Assembly: GCA_051294375.1 (NCBI GenBank)
Contig: CM119266.1
Coordinates: forward strand, 2,469,008-2,533,007
DNA length: 64,000 bases
Source: Paraspadella gotoi
Taxonomy: Eukaryota; Chaetognatha
Direction: 5' to 3'
Positions 1-11,461 of the stretch are shown in pieces (the first letter of the stretch is position 1; each line of letters opens with the position of its first letter). Under the pieces are notes generated by a model that did no database searches, was not told the DNA's origin, and worked only from the letters and a program-made list of their open reading frames with translations. The position numbers and the translations under genes were made by a program.

Positions 1-600
1 AAGATTACAATCTCTCAACAACCCTCCGCCTCTAATCAAGCTTTCACGAACACCCAAAATGTAGTAAATAATCTCAACAGGCTCTTTGCCTACGGCTACT
101 GCTCATATCTCCAGCNNNNNNNNNNNNNNNNNNNNNNNNNGGGTCGTGATGTTGAAAGTAGTTGTCGAGTCCCGCGCGGTAGGAAGATGGCGATCTCACC
201 GATGCCGAGCGATCACGGCGTCGGTGATGGGCGATGCCTGTGAAGAAAGGGGAAAGGAAGGAGGGGAGTGAGTCGTGAATTAGGAGGGTGTGAAGAGTGA
301 AGTAGGAGAGAGCCGCGGCGTCACCGAGTCGTGGCGTCACGACGATTCAAGTGAGAAAGTAAGATGTAGAAACGAAAAATGAAAAAAAATAGAGAAAATG
401 TAAAAAGAAATAGGGATTCAAATAGATGAAATATTTAAACATAAAGTTAAGACAGCAAACGTGAAAAAAAAAGAATATGAACTAATAAAAATGACAGAGA
501 ATAAAGTACAGTAAACTAGCTAATCGAAAAGATAATAAATAGAAATGTGTAGATTGGGCGGGAAGTGCTATTCGCAACTTCTATAAGTATAACTGTTCGA
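1..600. other. No gene seen; AT-rich with short GC-rich patch
   Basis: A 25-N gap lies at 116-140. Bases 150-350 are richer in GC than what follows but carry no recognisable frame or splice structure. From 350 on the sequence is A-rich and non-coding. Nothing is called here. Confidence 0.6.
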
Positions 601-795
601 GGAGCGAGGGAACGGATCCTGCGCTTTCGGGGTTCCTAGGTTTTCCATGCGCCCGAGCAAGTTAAAGGCCGTCCACGTACATGCCGCAGGATAGGTGTCA
701 TTGGGGAACGAGCCTGGTACCTCATTGGAAATAAACTGATGTCTTTACTCAATGAACCAGCGGGTCACCACTTAAACAGTTATGCTTTATAGGCG
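600..795 (-). mobile_element. tRNA-derived SINE, family 1 (copy a)
   Basis: On the minus strand it begins with a tRNA-like head containing GGTTCATTGAGTAAAG and continues into a GC-rich body with CCTGCGGCATGTACGTGG. It matches the copies at 3.4 kb and 47.7 kb. The internal B box is degraded in this copy. Such elements are transcribed by RNA polymerase III and mobilised by LINE enzymes; no partner LINE is recognised in this window. Confidence 0.6.
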
Positions 796-1989
796 GGGTG
801 AACTTGGCGCAATGCCCGCCTACAAATGAAAAGAAAATTGACAAAATAAAAAAAAAATTATTTTCCTTCTGCTCCGCACCGTGAAGATTCACTGGATGTA
901 TGAAGCGAGAAACATCATCAAAAATAAAGTCACTTTTCACGCTGAGAAGAGAAAGAAAGAAAAAGANNNNNNNNNNNNNNNNNNNNNNNNNNNNNNNNNN
1001 NNNNNNNNNNNNNNNNNNNNNNNNNNNNNNNNNNNNNNNNNNNNNNNNNNNNNNNNNNNNNNNNNNNNNNNNNNNNNNNNNNNNNNNNNNNNNNNNNNNN
1101 NNNNNNNNNNNNNNNNNNNNNNNNNNNNNNNNNNNNNNNNNNNNNNNNNNNNNNNNNNNNNNNNNNNNNNNNNNNNNNNNNNNNNNNNNNNNNNNNNNNN
1201 NNNNNNNNNNNNNNNNNNNNNNNNNNNNNNNNNNNNNGGTTAAAGAAAGGAATTGGAGAGAGGGAGAGGGTGACAGGGAAGGAGACCAAAGGGCACGATT
1301 GGTAAGAGCCAAAAGTCTCCGATGAAGAAAAAGAAAAAAAAGGTTGGTTTTTAACGCTGTTGTTGTTGTTGTTAGTGTCGTCGTCAAGGCCTTTGTACAC
1401 CTGAACTCTTGTTGTAAATCAGGACGAGAAAACAGCTGCTCTTAGCGGTCTGTCTCTCTCTCTCTCTCTNNNNNNNNNNNNNNNNNNNNNNNNNNNNNNN
1501 NNNNNNNNNNNNNNNNNNNNNNNNNNNNNNNNNNNNNNNNNNNNNNNNNNNNNNNNNNNNNNNNNNNNNNNNNNNNNNNNNNNNNNNNNNNNNNNNNNNN
1601 NNNNNNNNNNNNNNNNNNNNNNNNNNNNNNNNNNNNNNNNNNNNNNNNNNNNNNNNNNNTCTAATAATCAAGTGTCATCTCTCGATATTAGAACAGGAAA
1701 AGATTACGGTCAAGCTTCTGTCTAGCTCCTTCGTCAAGGGTCCATAAAGTGAGACCTAGCTTCTCCTTTTATTTTTATTAAATACAACGAATAATGGACG
1801 ATTTAAATATAATATTTATATTTTGTAATCTGTATAAATATTTAATATAACGGAGAAACTGAAAGAAGGAAGGCAACGTAAAGATCAGGAAAAGGGAAAA
1901 ACGTTGGAAACAGTTGGTTCTTTTTTTTTTACAAAAACAGCGGAAGCGGAAAGTTTTTTCTTTTGTTCACATTTTTTTTTAACGAAAAT

Positions 1990-2330
1990 CTACTTCTGTT
2001 TATAGAAGGAATGAGAGAGGGGAGAGAGAAGAGAGGAAGGGAGAGAGGGGAGAGGGGAGAGAGGAGAGAAGAAGAGAAAGGGAAGAGAGAGAGAGAGAGA
2101 AGAGGAGAGAAAAGAGGGGGAGAGATGAGAGAGGAGAAGAAGAGGAAGAGAGGAGCAGAGGAGAGAGCGAGAGGGAAAGAGGAGAGGCGAAGGGAGAGAG
2201 AGGAAAAGAGAAGGCGAGAGAAAAGAGGAAAGGGGAGAGAGGAAGAGGGAGAGAGAAGGAGGAGACAACTGAGATTAGGAAGAGAAGAGAGAGGAATGAG
2301 AGGGAAAAGGCAAAGAGGAAAAAGATGAAA
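1990..2330 (+). repeat. Long homopurine GA-rich tract
   Basis: About 340 bases on the plus strand are almost only A and G, an imperfect mixture of GA, GGA and GAAA units. Long frames of Arg/Glu/Lys (or Ser/Leu/Phe on the other strand) across it are composition artefacts. Homopurine tracts of this length can form triplex DNA and commonly break assemblies. Confidence 0.85.
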
Positions 2331-2439
2331 GATAAGAATTGAAGTTTTAGTAACACATGAAATAAAAAGGGCAAAGTCAAGGTAAAAAGGCGCAAAAAGG
2401 GAAATTTGACTATTGCTCACACTGAACAAGAAAAAAAAA

Positions 2440-2525
2440 GAGAGAGAAGAGAAAGAGAGAGAGAGAGAGAGAGAGATGAGAAAGATGAGAGAAGAGAGAG
2501 AGAGGAGAGAGACACGAGAGAGAGA
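2440..2525 (+). repeat. GA microsatellite
   Basis: Imperfect (GA)n between A-rich sequence. No gene is associated. Confidence 0.85.
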
Positions 2526-3384
2526 TCCGATTCATCTATACATCGTTATCAAAACACATATAGAGAAAGCAAAAAAAGTTAAAATATTAATAGTTATATA
2601 TTAGCTGCTTAATATTACGAACATACAGATTCAAATTGTTAATAATTTTTATAAACTATACATAATATGAAATTGCGTAATATGTTCCTGTTCTATATCG
2701 AAGATGGACACTTGCATTATTAGAGGAAGGATTCGGAGCAATGTCCTTGGTGAACATTTCTGTCGATTGATGATTCTCCATGCTTGGTTTCCCAGGTTCC
2801 CGTAGCAGGAATACAGAGTTCGCCGAGGGTGGCCTCCACCTGCGCAAAAAGTCCTTTGATTTATAAAGTGAACTTTTTTTAAGAGAAGAGTCGAGATGAG
2901 TGAAGAGAGAAAGAAGAGAGGAAAGAGAGAGAGAAGACGAAGAGAGAGAGAGAGACGAGAGAGAGACGAGAGAAGGAGCAGCTGTTTCTCGTTCCTGATT
3001 TACAACCAAAGCTCGCGGTACAAAGGCTTGACACGACACTAACAACAACAACAAAACGTTAAAAACCACCTTTTTTTTTCTTTTTCCTTCTATCGCGACT
3101 TGGGTTCTTACCAATCGTGCCCATTTGCTCTCCTTCCCTGTAACCCTCTCCCTCTCTCTAACCCCGCTTCCCTCTCCTCATCTCAACCCGCCGCTCCCCT
3201 CTTCCTTTCTCACTTTCCCCGCATTTTTGATCTTTCTTCTTTTCTCTTCTCAGCGTGTAAAGTGACTTATTGTTATGATAGTTTCGTGGCTTCGATTACA
3301 TCCAGTGAATCTCACGGGTGCGGAGCAGAAGGAAAATAATTTTTTTATTTTGTCAATTTTCTTTGCATTGTAGGCGGGCATTGC

Positions 3385-3575
3385 GCCAGTACCCCGCCTA
3401 TAAAGCATAACGTGTTTGAATGCTGCACCCGCGTGGTTCATTGAGTAAAAACATCAGTTTATTCCAAATGAGTACCAGGCCTCGTTCCCCCAAGCACCTA
3501 TCCTGCGGGCATGATACGTGGACAGGCCTTTATACTTGCTCCGGTGCGCATGCGAAACCTAGGCAAAATCTCTCT
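3385..3575 (+). mobile_element. tRNA-derived SINE, family 1 (copy b)
   Basis: Contains the head GTGGTTCATTGAGTAAAA and the body CACCTATCCTGCGGGCATG, the reverse complement of the copy at 600-795. It is the outer end of the right arm of the inverted duplication and is cut by the gap at 3581. The two copies sit at mirrored positions, so they were probably duplicated with the arms rather than inserted separately. Confidence 0.6.
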
Positions 3576-3605
3576 CTTTTNNNNNNNNNNNNNNNNNNNN
3601 NNNNN

Positions 3606-4327
3606 TTGTAGCTTGTGACTGTAACCATTCGAGATTAATTTTTAAAGTCATTTAATGTCATTTCACCGTTTTTAATGCCATTAATTTATCATTAATTATA
3701 ATTACATAATTGTACAAAAAACAATGTAACAATGTAACAATGTAACATTGTACAAGGCACATTTCGCCTTGTTTTCCCTGGGGCTCGTTTTCCTTTCGCG
3801 TTTGCCTCATTTTCCACAGTGAATTATGTGCACGTACATTTTTAGAAGTCGTAAAATCTAAGGAGAGAAACCATTATAACCAGAACAGTGATTTTCAATG
3901 GGAGAAAAACGGCGAAAAACAAATAACAACAACAACAACAACATCACAGAAAACTGTGGCCGAGTTCAGAGCGGAGAACAAGGAAATATTATTAAATGTA
4001 ACTAAAAATAATTTGGTCCGTCGGTAACTTATAAAATACTAAAATTCTAAAAAAAAAAAAATTCGAAAAACCACAGCTACATCTAAACGAAAATTTAAAT
4101 TGAATTAAAAAAAAACTTGATATATATAAATTAATCCCGCAAAAACGCGGAAAGAGACATAAAACGAAGGAAAGGGTGTNNNNNNNNNNNNNNNNNNNNN
4201 NNNNTGTTTTTAAGACGTTGTTAATTCAAACCACCTTCTCCACGATGTCTCGCTGTGAGGATAAAGTTTGCACCCGTTGTAACGAGCACGTGATAAAATT
4301 GTGAGTCATTCGCTATTCTGTAATCGA
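3606..4327. other. AT-rich non-coding DNA
   Basis: Contains a short triplicated AACAATGT unit near 3720-3750 and an AAC microsatellite near 3925, plus a 25-N gap near 4180. No frame, splice signal or RNA gene is recognised. Confidence 0.6.
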
Positions 4328-4334
4328 GGTTTAA

Positions 4335-5237
4335 TGTTGGGAATTAATATATTTACTCTTCTATAGATAAATTCCGAGAATTTTGGGAAGACTCATTCGA
4401 ATATGGGAGGAGTAGCTCTTTAGCTCCTTAGGCGACTTAGTATTAAATGCAGAAAAAGTTTTTTTTTGATTAAAAAGAAATTAATCACATTTTTTGGGGC
4501 ATTTTAATTTGAGACGAAAGACTTTTAAACGTAAGAGACAAAGTGTGCAGAGATGCCGTCCCGTAAGTGTAACATATGTTATTGTTATATGTATATGTTA
4601 TATGACTATGTTAATTATCTTGTTAAGTGTTGAATGGAGGCCTTAAACCACCAAAGCTGTCCAAAGTCAGGGCAAGATAGCTTATTTATTAAATGATGGC
4701 TAATTTTTATATTGGTTGTAGCCAATTTCATAAAAATTCATGCTTCTTGTTTTTGATGCTAGTGCGGGAGTACAATATAGTATTCCCCGATTAATACTTA
4801 AGGGAGTGGTTCTTGTTCATACCAACTTGAAACATTCTTTGAAATATTATACGCACTTCATTGATAAGGGAAGCCAGGTTTCACTGGGAGTGAATAATAA
4901 GACTGTGAGAGAGTCTTGATTGAAAGCTTGCAAAAACTGCTATGTTATTATCTTGTAAGTGTGATGGAGGCCTTAAACCACCAAAGCCTGTCAAAAGTAG
5001 GGACAAGATAGCTTATTTATTAAATGAATGGATATTTTTATATTGTTGTACCAATTTCATAAAATTCAGCTCCTTGTATTTTGATGGCTAGTGGCGGGAG
5101 TAGCAATTAGTATCCCCCGATCTAATACTTAAGGGAGTGGTCGCTTTTCATACAATTGAAACGTTCTTTGAAATATTATACACTTCATTGATTAGGGAAG
5201 TCCAGGTTCACTGGGAGTGAATAAATAAGAATTGTGA
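4335..5237 (-). repeat. BEL left (3') LTR with two internal repeat units
   Basis: Begins TGTTGGGAATTAA. The first ~265 bp match the right LTR closely. The rest holds two tandem copies (about 4603-4900 and 4901-5237) of the same 322-bp sequence that forms the array at 56.8-58.6 kb. Each unit carries the GGAGGCCTTAAACCACCAAA block and the GGGAGTGAATAA block. The preceding bases GGTTTAA are shared with the right LTR, so the boundary is uncertain by a few bases. Confidence 0.75.
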
Positions 5238-6466
5238 GTGTGGAAAGTTGCTATAAACTATTTTATGCTCATCTCAAATAGTTCGTCAGCGTAAGCATCC
5301 ACAATATATCATAAACCTTGTTATTGACTAATTGACATAGGACATGATAGACGCTGGTATCATTTGTAACATAGGCGATACATAATAGAATTAGAAGAAG
5401 AAGAAGAAGTAGAGAAGCTTTAACTGTAAAACAAATATAACCTTTTAAATACTTTAACCATTTGAACAAATATACATGTTCAAATACAAATACCTGGCTA
5501 TAGAATCCAAAGAGATAAAATTCCATCTTTAAAAGGCATAAAATATTAGGCAATGTTTTAGCAAGAGTTTTTTCGAGACTGAGACTAAATTGTGACTGAC
5601 TAAAAACATTGTGGAGAATCAAAAATAGGCAGGGCAGAAACATCTGAGTATTCTATGAGTTCAGTCCACGGAGATGTTTACGGAAATCTGCTTACGGTAG
5701 TGTTCGGGAAACAAAAGACAACTATTAAATTATACCAATAAGATATGTCTTTTAAAACATAAGAAATAACTATAAATAATTCTACATTAACCCGCCTCCA
5801 GAACTTGACAAAGGTAATGTTTTGACTCACAAATAAATAAATAAAAATCTCGTTCATTAAGAAATAAAATTAAACATTGAAACGATGCAAAGCAAAGCAA
5901 ATCGTTACGCTACGTCAAGGAAAATTTAATAAAAAATGAATTAACAAAACTACGAGTTTTGTAAAACAAACGGAATCAGACATGAAACGCATTTATCTAC
6001 TAAATTTATTTATAAGCCAAGTTTATGACTAAGCAACAGACATAGCTACAGAGTTAATTTTTGTTTGGTTTACTTTTTAAATTTTTTTATATAGCGTTTT
6101 TCTCAAAATTATTATAAAAATGGAAACTTACTTAATTAACGAATGTTAATTAAAACTAGCAGAACAAACAATAATCGACAGAAATACTACTTTTTCTTTT
6201 CGGGGAATTCTACGTGAAGCGCTCGGGTTTTGGGATGAGGAATTTTTTTCAGAATGCAGCGCGCCCCGCCGTTTTAAGGTTTCGGCGCCGTAATTGGCGA
6301 TGAGGGTTGGTCCACGATTAAAGGGAGAGTGAATCGCCCTCAGTAACTTGAAACGGATTGCGGCTCGTCGTCGACCAAAGAGACAGATTTTTTGACGGAG
6401 CGAATTTTCTTCAGATTCCGACCGCCTCTAGTAATACAACTTTGACGGCACGCTTCCGCTTCGAAT

Positions 6467-8590
6467 TCACGGCGCGCCGATTTTCCACGCGAAGGCGCCG
6501 GCACGAATGGCGCGTATGAGTCGCGGGAAAAGGTTGCAATGACGACGCCGAGGGGCGCACTCGTCTCTTGGAGTGATTTCTGAGGAAAGAAGGACTAAAT
6601 CACCAAGTTGAAAATTGCGTTGAGGTTTTAAAGGCATTTTGACGAGCTTTGCAACATCGTAATATATTCTTTGATCCAACCGCTTCCATAAATGAATCAG
6701 CCAGATGTTGAGTTGGTGCCAAATCGCCGAGATTATTGGCCATCTGCAATCTAAAAGGACTGAGGGAACAATATGGAAATGTAGACATAGTGGGGCCGTT
6801 CCAGGTGAAACCAAAACACGAAGGGGTAATTGCTTGTAAATCGTTTACAATCGTTTGATACGCGAGTCAATGGCCTTTGGTTAACAATACCTTTTTAGCA
6901 ATTAAGCGACAAGGGTTCAAATTACACATCTGATGGGACAAGCTGAATCGAAATATCGACTTTAAGACACGTTTTTAAACTGAGCGGAAAGGCCGCTCCC
7001 GAATGCCGCCAAAATGAGGGGCCGCTGGGGGTTAAAAGACCAATTTATACCTTTGCTGTTAAGACATGGAGAATTCTTTCATTCCACTCTTGACACCGTT
7101 TCTGAAGCTCTTTTATCAGCCTGACGCTAAACATTGTACCACTCTGTCAGACAGCATTTGCTGCACTCTTGGGCGACGGGAAGCAGAATTAAGTAAGCAA
7201 ATTACTGAAAGCAGAAGTTGATAAGTCACAAGCGACTTCAAGGTGAAATCGCACCGCATTTTTAAGGCATGTAAATAAAAGATATATGCGTTTGCGCATT
7301 GCGCGGCCGACTTTTACAAAAAATGAGACCCATGAAATCAACCGCTTTACATTCAAAGGGATAAGAAGGAGACAAACGGTATGAGGGATTGAACCCAGTT
7401 TTCTGTGGCTTTGGTTTGGAAAAGAGACGTAAGACATTTAAACATTTTCCAAATTCAGACTTAATAAAAGCTCGGCCTTTTTAATATCCAAATATTTTTC
7501 TCTCAAATATGGATGAACCTGTTCAACGCAGCAGTGCCCATCTCCTCAGAGTGAACGTGGACGAACAAGAGTTTTGTGACATGATGGCGGGGAGAAGAAT
7601 CGGGTGCTTCGACATCAAAGGGAAGTTCGGATTGGCGTAGTCGACCTTCCGACGCGAAGTAGATTTCTGAATGAAAGGATCCCCAGTTGGCGGCGTATAT
7701 CGCTTCTTTCTTTTGCAAACCTACGCTTTTCGGGATCACGGGAGTAACCTTACCAAAAACTTTAATTTTAAAAAGATTAAATCTGCGTCAGAAAAATAAT
7801 GTTTTTGTAAGAACTGAATTAAGACAATTCTCTGCTAATGCCACTCATTATGGTTATGGTTCCTTGTGACTAAATTAATTTCCCTTTTCTAATTTAGAAA
7901 TACAAATGACTTAAACCTTAAAAAGACCAACAGACAGCTTTTAAAGCTTATCCATGAAGAATAACGTTGGGAATAAGTCCTTCAAAAAATTCAAATCAAT
8001 CTGCCTTACTTCGGTCTGCGGAGAATCTCGACGTTTTCCGTCGTTTTTTATCCTGAAAGATATTTTCTGGCCAATGAGTAGGATCTTGGCCATAAGAGCT
8101 TGGTCCCTTGAAGGAAAAACGTTCCCATGAATCTTCATCGCCGGCGCACGAACCCCGGCGGCTGCAGAGATCGGCTGGATTCAAAGCTGTTGGACCATGA
8201 GCCATTGTGAGGGAGAGGAAACAGCATGAATCTTTGCTTATTCTATTGAAACAACGGTTTTGGTCGTGTTGTGCGATTATTAGATCTGTCGCAAGACACA
8301 AGATGACATCAACCCAGAAAGTGATTTCGTCCGGTTGAAAATCGCAATTCACGAGTAAGAAACTTGTGCATATCTTATGATACACGCTGCAGTTAATTCA
8401 AGTCTAGGAACTGGAACCATGTAATTTGAAGTTGAAACACTGTTTGAGAGGGGCAACACGGTGTGCTTTTTGACATAAGAAGACCGAGACATGGGATTTT
8501 GCCCACCTATCACAAAACCTGATATAATGCAGTAGAACGATACCTGAGCTGCTTGCATCGGAAAAGTAGTGCAATTGAATTTTAATATTT
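6467..8590 (-). pseudogene. Broken BEL pol: RNase H to integrase C-terminus
   Basis: Fragments in several frames read in order on the minus strand. FSDAS (about 8540-8575), RVAPLK and PRLELTAA (8395-8475), ITFWVD (8290-8315) and NPADLCSR (8150-8185) are hallmarks of the BEL RNase H region. GRLRQSELPFD (about 7615-7650) opens the integrase zinc-binding domain. VKVGRAMRKR and LFTCL (7260-7320) belong to the integrase core, followed by APHFGGIRERPFRSV (about 6965-7010). FQLGDLVLLSSEITPR (6555-6605) is the C-terminal domain motif. At least four frame changes are needed, so no product is expected. Some indels may be sequencing error, since the second copy differs at other places. Confidence 0.8.
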
Positions 8591-8759
8591 ACACTTTAGA
8601 GTTTTATCATTAGCATAAACGGGAAATTTTAAAATCCTCTATCGTGTGGTAATGAATTTTGCAATTCATCTAAAACGGTTAACCTGATCATGTGAATGAT
8701 GTCGTCGCAAGTTAATCCAGAGGCACAATACTGTGCTGATTAAAATTTTTGCGGTTTAA

Positions 8760-9149
8760 TGTTGGGAATTAAATATATTACTCTTCTATAGATAAATTCG
8801 AGAATTTGGAAGGACTCATTCGATATGGGAGGAGTAGCTCCTTAGCTCCTTAGCGACTTAGTATTAAATGCAGAAAAAAGTTTTTTTTGTGATTAAAAAG
8901 AAATTATCACATTTTGGGGCATTTTATTTGAGACGAAAGACTTTTAAACGTAGAGACAAAGTGTGAGAGATGCCGTCCCGTAAGTGTAACATATGTTATT
9001 GTTATATGTATATGTTATATGCTATGTTATTATCTTGTAAGTGTGATGGAGGCCTTAAACCACCAAAGCCTGTCCAAAGTCAGGGACAAGATAGCTTATT
9101 TATTAAATGAATGGATAATTTTTATATTGGTTGTACCAATTTCATATAA
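8760..9149 (-). repeat. BEL right (5') LTR, shorter copy
   Basis: Matches 4335-4735 with scattered one-base indels, then stops inside the first 322-bp unit after TTGTACCAATTTCATA. It is therefore about 390 bp against about 900 bp on the left. The difference reflects loss of repeat units, truncation or assembly collapse. Confidence 0.75.
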
Positions 9150-9159
9150 GTATTGGATA

Positions 9160-9400
9160 TAACGTATTCCGCATCAAAAGTATTGCTTCACATTGCATCA
9201 CATCCCATCACATCTTAACCCATCATGTAACGTCTCATCTTCCAACTTATCACTTCTCATCACACTCATCACGTCACTTTACTATCACCTAACTTATTAT
9301 TCCATCATCTCACGTCCTATCACTTCCCATCCGAACACTTCACGGGCAATCGGATGAGATCTCACGATGTCATTATCACTATCACTATCACTATCACTCC
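9160..9400. repeat. Degenerate CATCA-type low-complexity tract
   Basis: Repeated variants of CACATC/CATCAC and a clean ATCACT repeat at about 9375-9397, directly next to the splice donor of the GPCR exon. If the exon call is right, this is the start of its first intron. Confidence 0.7.
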
Positions 9401-9404
9401 TCAC

Positions 9405-9615
9405 CGATGATATAAAGCGTGACGGACGTCCTGGGATGCATCGAGAATAAAACGACGAGAGTCAAGACGTTGCCGATGAATCCGGCGCCGTTGACGACGC
9501 CGCCGATGACGCCGTAGACGACGAATTGGAAAGGATCGCGATGATCCGTCGACGACAACGACGACGACGATAACGACGACGTCAGATTCTCGCCGACCGA
9601 GAGTTCGGGATCCAT
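9405..9615 (-). CDS. First coding exon of a rhodopsin-class GPCR, peptide-receptor-like
   Basis: From ATG at 9615 the exon encodes about 70 residues and ends at a GTGAGG splice donor in phase 1. The N-terminus is Ser-rich with an N-glycosylation site (NLTS, residues 10-13). A hydrophobic helix follows, with GFIGNVLTLVVLF, which has the GN..L signature of TM1 in class A receptors. A basic loop (HPRTS) leads into the start of TM2 (VTLYIIG). Spacing and motifs resemble FMRFamide and other neuropeptide receptors, known to act at the plasma membrane through G proteins. The remaining exons lie on the minus strand below 9.4 kb and are not seen; the BEL element and gaps occupy that side. The receptor subtype and ligand are not decidable. 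Confidence 0.6.
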
Positions 9616-9619
9616 TGTT

Positions 9620-10345
9620 TATGTTTTATTTTTAAGGGGGGAGATAAAGGAGGAACTTGCTTTGTTTATTTTTTAAAGTTTTCTTTTTATTGTTTTTTGT
9701 TTAAAAGGATCGAAATTACGACGAGGCCGTGAGATACTATTGACGCCCGCAGATGAATCCGGATCTGTTTAGATGCATTGTTTATTTTTCGGAGGAAATA
9801 ACTGGGTCGAGGGGGGGGGAATTGAAAGAGTCTTTTGTTTATGTTTATTGTTTACGAGGATGGAAGAGACGATGTGAAGATCGAGACTCGGGGATCGTCG
9901 TCATCGTCCTCATTTTTTTGTCTTTTCGTTTATATTTTCGCTTCCAACTTTCGGCGTCGATCGGAGACGAATCAAAGATGACGGCCGCTCCGAAGCCACC
10001 GCTTCCTGGCGTCCGCTTCTTGGCGTTCGCTCCTAGACGTTCGTTCCAAGACCTCCGCCCCTGGGCGTCCGCTCCTCGTCCTTCTCGTTTTACGATGCGC
10101 AGTTAATTCACATCTCGTTTCACATTCGCCTGTGAGTCTGGTATTTCACTGTTGAAAAAAGTTAAATTAAATTAAAGTCATACTCTCTCTCGCTCTCTCG
10201 CTCTCTCGCTCTCTCTCACTCTCTATCTCTCTCTCTCTCCGTTTCTCGTGCCATTGCCAGCTTCTCAACCCCCTCTGCCCGTCCGGCGCAACGAAGCCAA
10301 GACGCGATAATTAAACTGCGCCGGTGAGACTCTTTTTCTTCGCAC
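9620..10345. other. Upstream region of GPCR exon; no other gene
   Basis: AT-rich near 9630-9720, then mixed composition with several TTTGTTTAT-like repeats. A CT microsatellite lies near 10180-10240. It probably holds the 5' UTR and promoter of the GPCR, but no specific element can be named. Confidence 0.4.
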
Positions 10346-10349
10346 AGGC

Positions 10350-11090
10350 GAATGCTCCGGTCTTGGGACGATCGCCGCTTAAAATCGCGCACAATACTCT
10401 CGCATCGGTCTTTGGACGCGACCCTCGCCGCCTTAAAATCGCCACAAATCTCTCGCGTTCTTTGACGATGCGCGCGGCTTAAAAATCGCCACAAATTCTC
10501 TCGGTCTTGGGACGATCGCCGCTTAAAATCGCCACAACAAATCTCTTCGTCTTTGGCGACGATCGCGCTTAAAATCGCCACAAATCTCTCGGTCTTGTGG
10601 ACGATCGCCGCTTGGCTTATGCACAATATGCCACAATCTCTCGGTACGTTTGACGATCGCCGCTTAAAAAACATCGCCACAAATCTCTCGGTCTTATCGG
10701 GACGATCGCCGCTTAAAATCGCACAACATAATCTCTCGGTCTTTGGACGATCGCCGCTTAAAATCGCCACAATCTCTCGGTCTTTGACGATCGCCCGCTT
10801 TAAAATCGGCCACAAATCTCTCGGTCTTTGGACGATCGCCGGTTAAAATCGCCAAATCTCTCGTCTTGGGGACGATCGCCGCTTAAAATCGCCCACAAAT
10901 CTCTTCGAGTCTGGGACGATCGCCGCTTTAAAATCGCCACAAATCTCTCGGTCTTGGAGAGATTGCCGTTAAAATCGAGCACAATCTCTCGCGTCTTGGA
11001 GACGATGCGCGCTTAAAATCGCCAACAAATCTCTCGGTCTTGGGACGATCGCCGCTTAAAACTCGCCATAAATCGCCCGCATAATATTCG
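10350..11090 (+). repeat. 42-bp satellite block 1
   Basis: About 17 degenerate copies of a 42-43-bp unit containing GACGATCGCCGCTTAAAATC and CACAAATCTCTCGGTCTT. Copies vary by single-base indels. The unit is close to 14 codons, so minus-strand frames repeat a basic/acidic 14-residue motif around DFKRRSS. No gene is called from it. Confidence 0.9.
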
Positions 11091-11377
11091 CCTTTAAGTT
11101 CGTCTTCGAATCGCCCTTTATCTCTTTCGGCTTTACGACGCATCGCCCTAAAATTGAGTCCAGCTCTGGAACGATTACGTTCTTTGACTCAGCGTTAAGC
11201 GTTGACTCCCATCTGAGCTGCGCTCAATGGCGCCCGAGTCGTTGCCATAGAAACCGAAATAGTTTTTTTTTCCTTCCTGTCTGGCATAAACGTCCGAAAC
11301 GTCTCTGACTTCTAAACTCTTTGTCTTTTTTTTTCTGGAGGGAAAAATAAAAGTTGCGGTCGTTAAAGGGGAAGCAG

Positions 11378-11388
11378 ATTGGAGAGAG

Positions 11389-11460
<72 letters not shown>
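11378..11460 (+). repeat. GA microsatellite in block B
   Basis: Nearly pure (GA)n of about 80 bp. The matching tract recurs at 15090-15170 (GA) and 17645-17720 (CT) in the other copies of the module. Confidence 0.9.

Positions 11461-11461
<1 letters not shown>

Larger units (their letters stand above)
600..3570. repeat. Inverted duplication with SINE-bearing arms
   Basis: The left arm (about 600-1470) and the right arm (about 2900-3570) are reverse complements in long blocks. The GCGGGCATTGCGCC-type block, the TTCACTGGATGTA/TACATCCAGTGAA block, the TGTTGTTGTTGTTAG/CTAACAACAACAACA block and the AACAGCTGCT block appear in mirrored order. Each arm ends outward in a tRNA-like SINE and inward in GA/CT microsatellite. 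The centre holds two gaps, a long purine tract and AT-rich DNA. The arms have diverged by many small indels. It could be an old foldback element or an inverted segmental duplication; no transposase is visible. Confidence 0.7.
4335..9149 (-). mobile_element. BEL/Pao LTR retrotransposon, internally deleted
   Basis: Two direct repeats beginning TGTTGGGAATTAA flank the internal region (left 4335-5237, right 8760-9149). The internal part on the minus strand carries remnants of a BEL-type pol in the expected order: RNase H region, integrase zinc-binding domain, integrase core and the C-terminal DUF5641-like region. Gag, protease and most of the reverse transcriptase are missing, so only about 3.5 kb of internal sequence remains where BEL elements usually have 5-6 kb. 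Frames are broken by many indels. A sister copy starts at 61815. BEL/Pao elements replicate through an RNA copy in the cytoplasm and integrate into chromosomes; this copy cannot encode working proteins. It lies just downstream of the GPCR exon, probably within an intron of that gene. Confidence 0.85.

Noticed and set aside
1929-2429. Long overlapping frames of Ser/Leu/Phe or Arg/Glu
   Set aside because: They are translations of a homopurine tract and exist in several frames on both strands.
10216-10815. 199-codon minus-strand frame
   Set aside because: It is a reading of the 42-bp satellite with frequent non-triplet indels between monomers.
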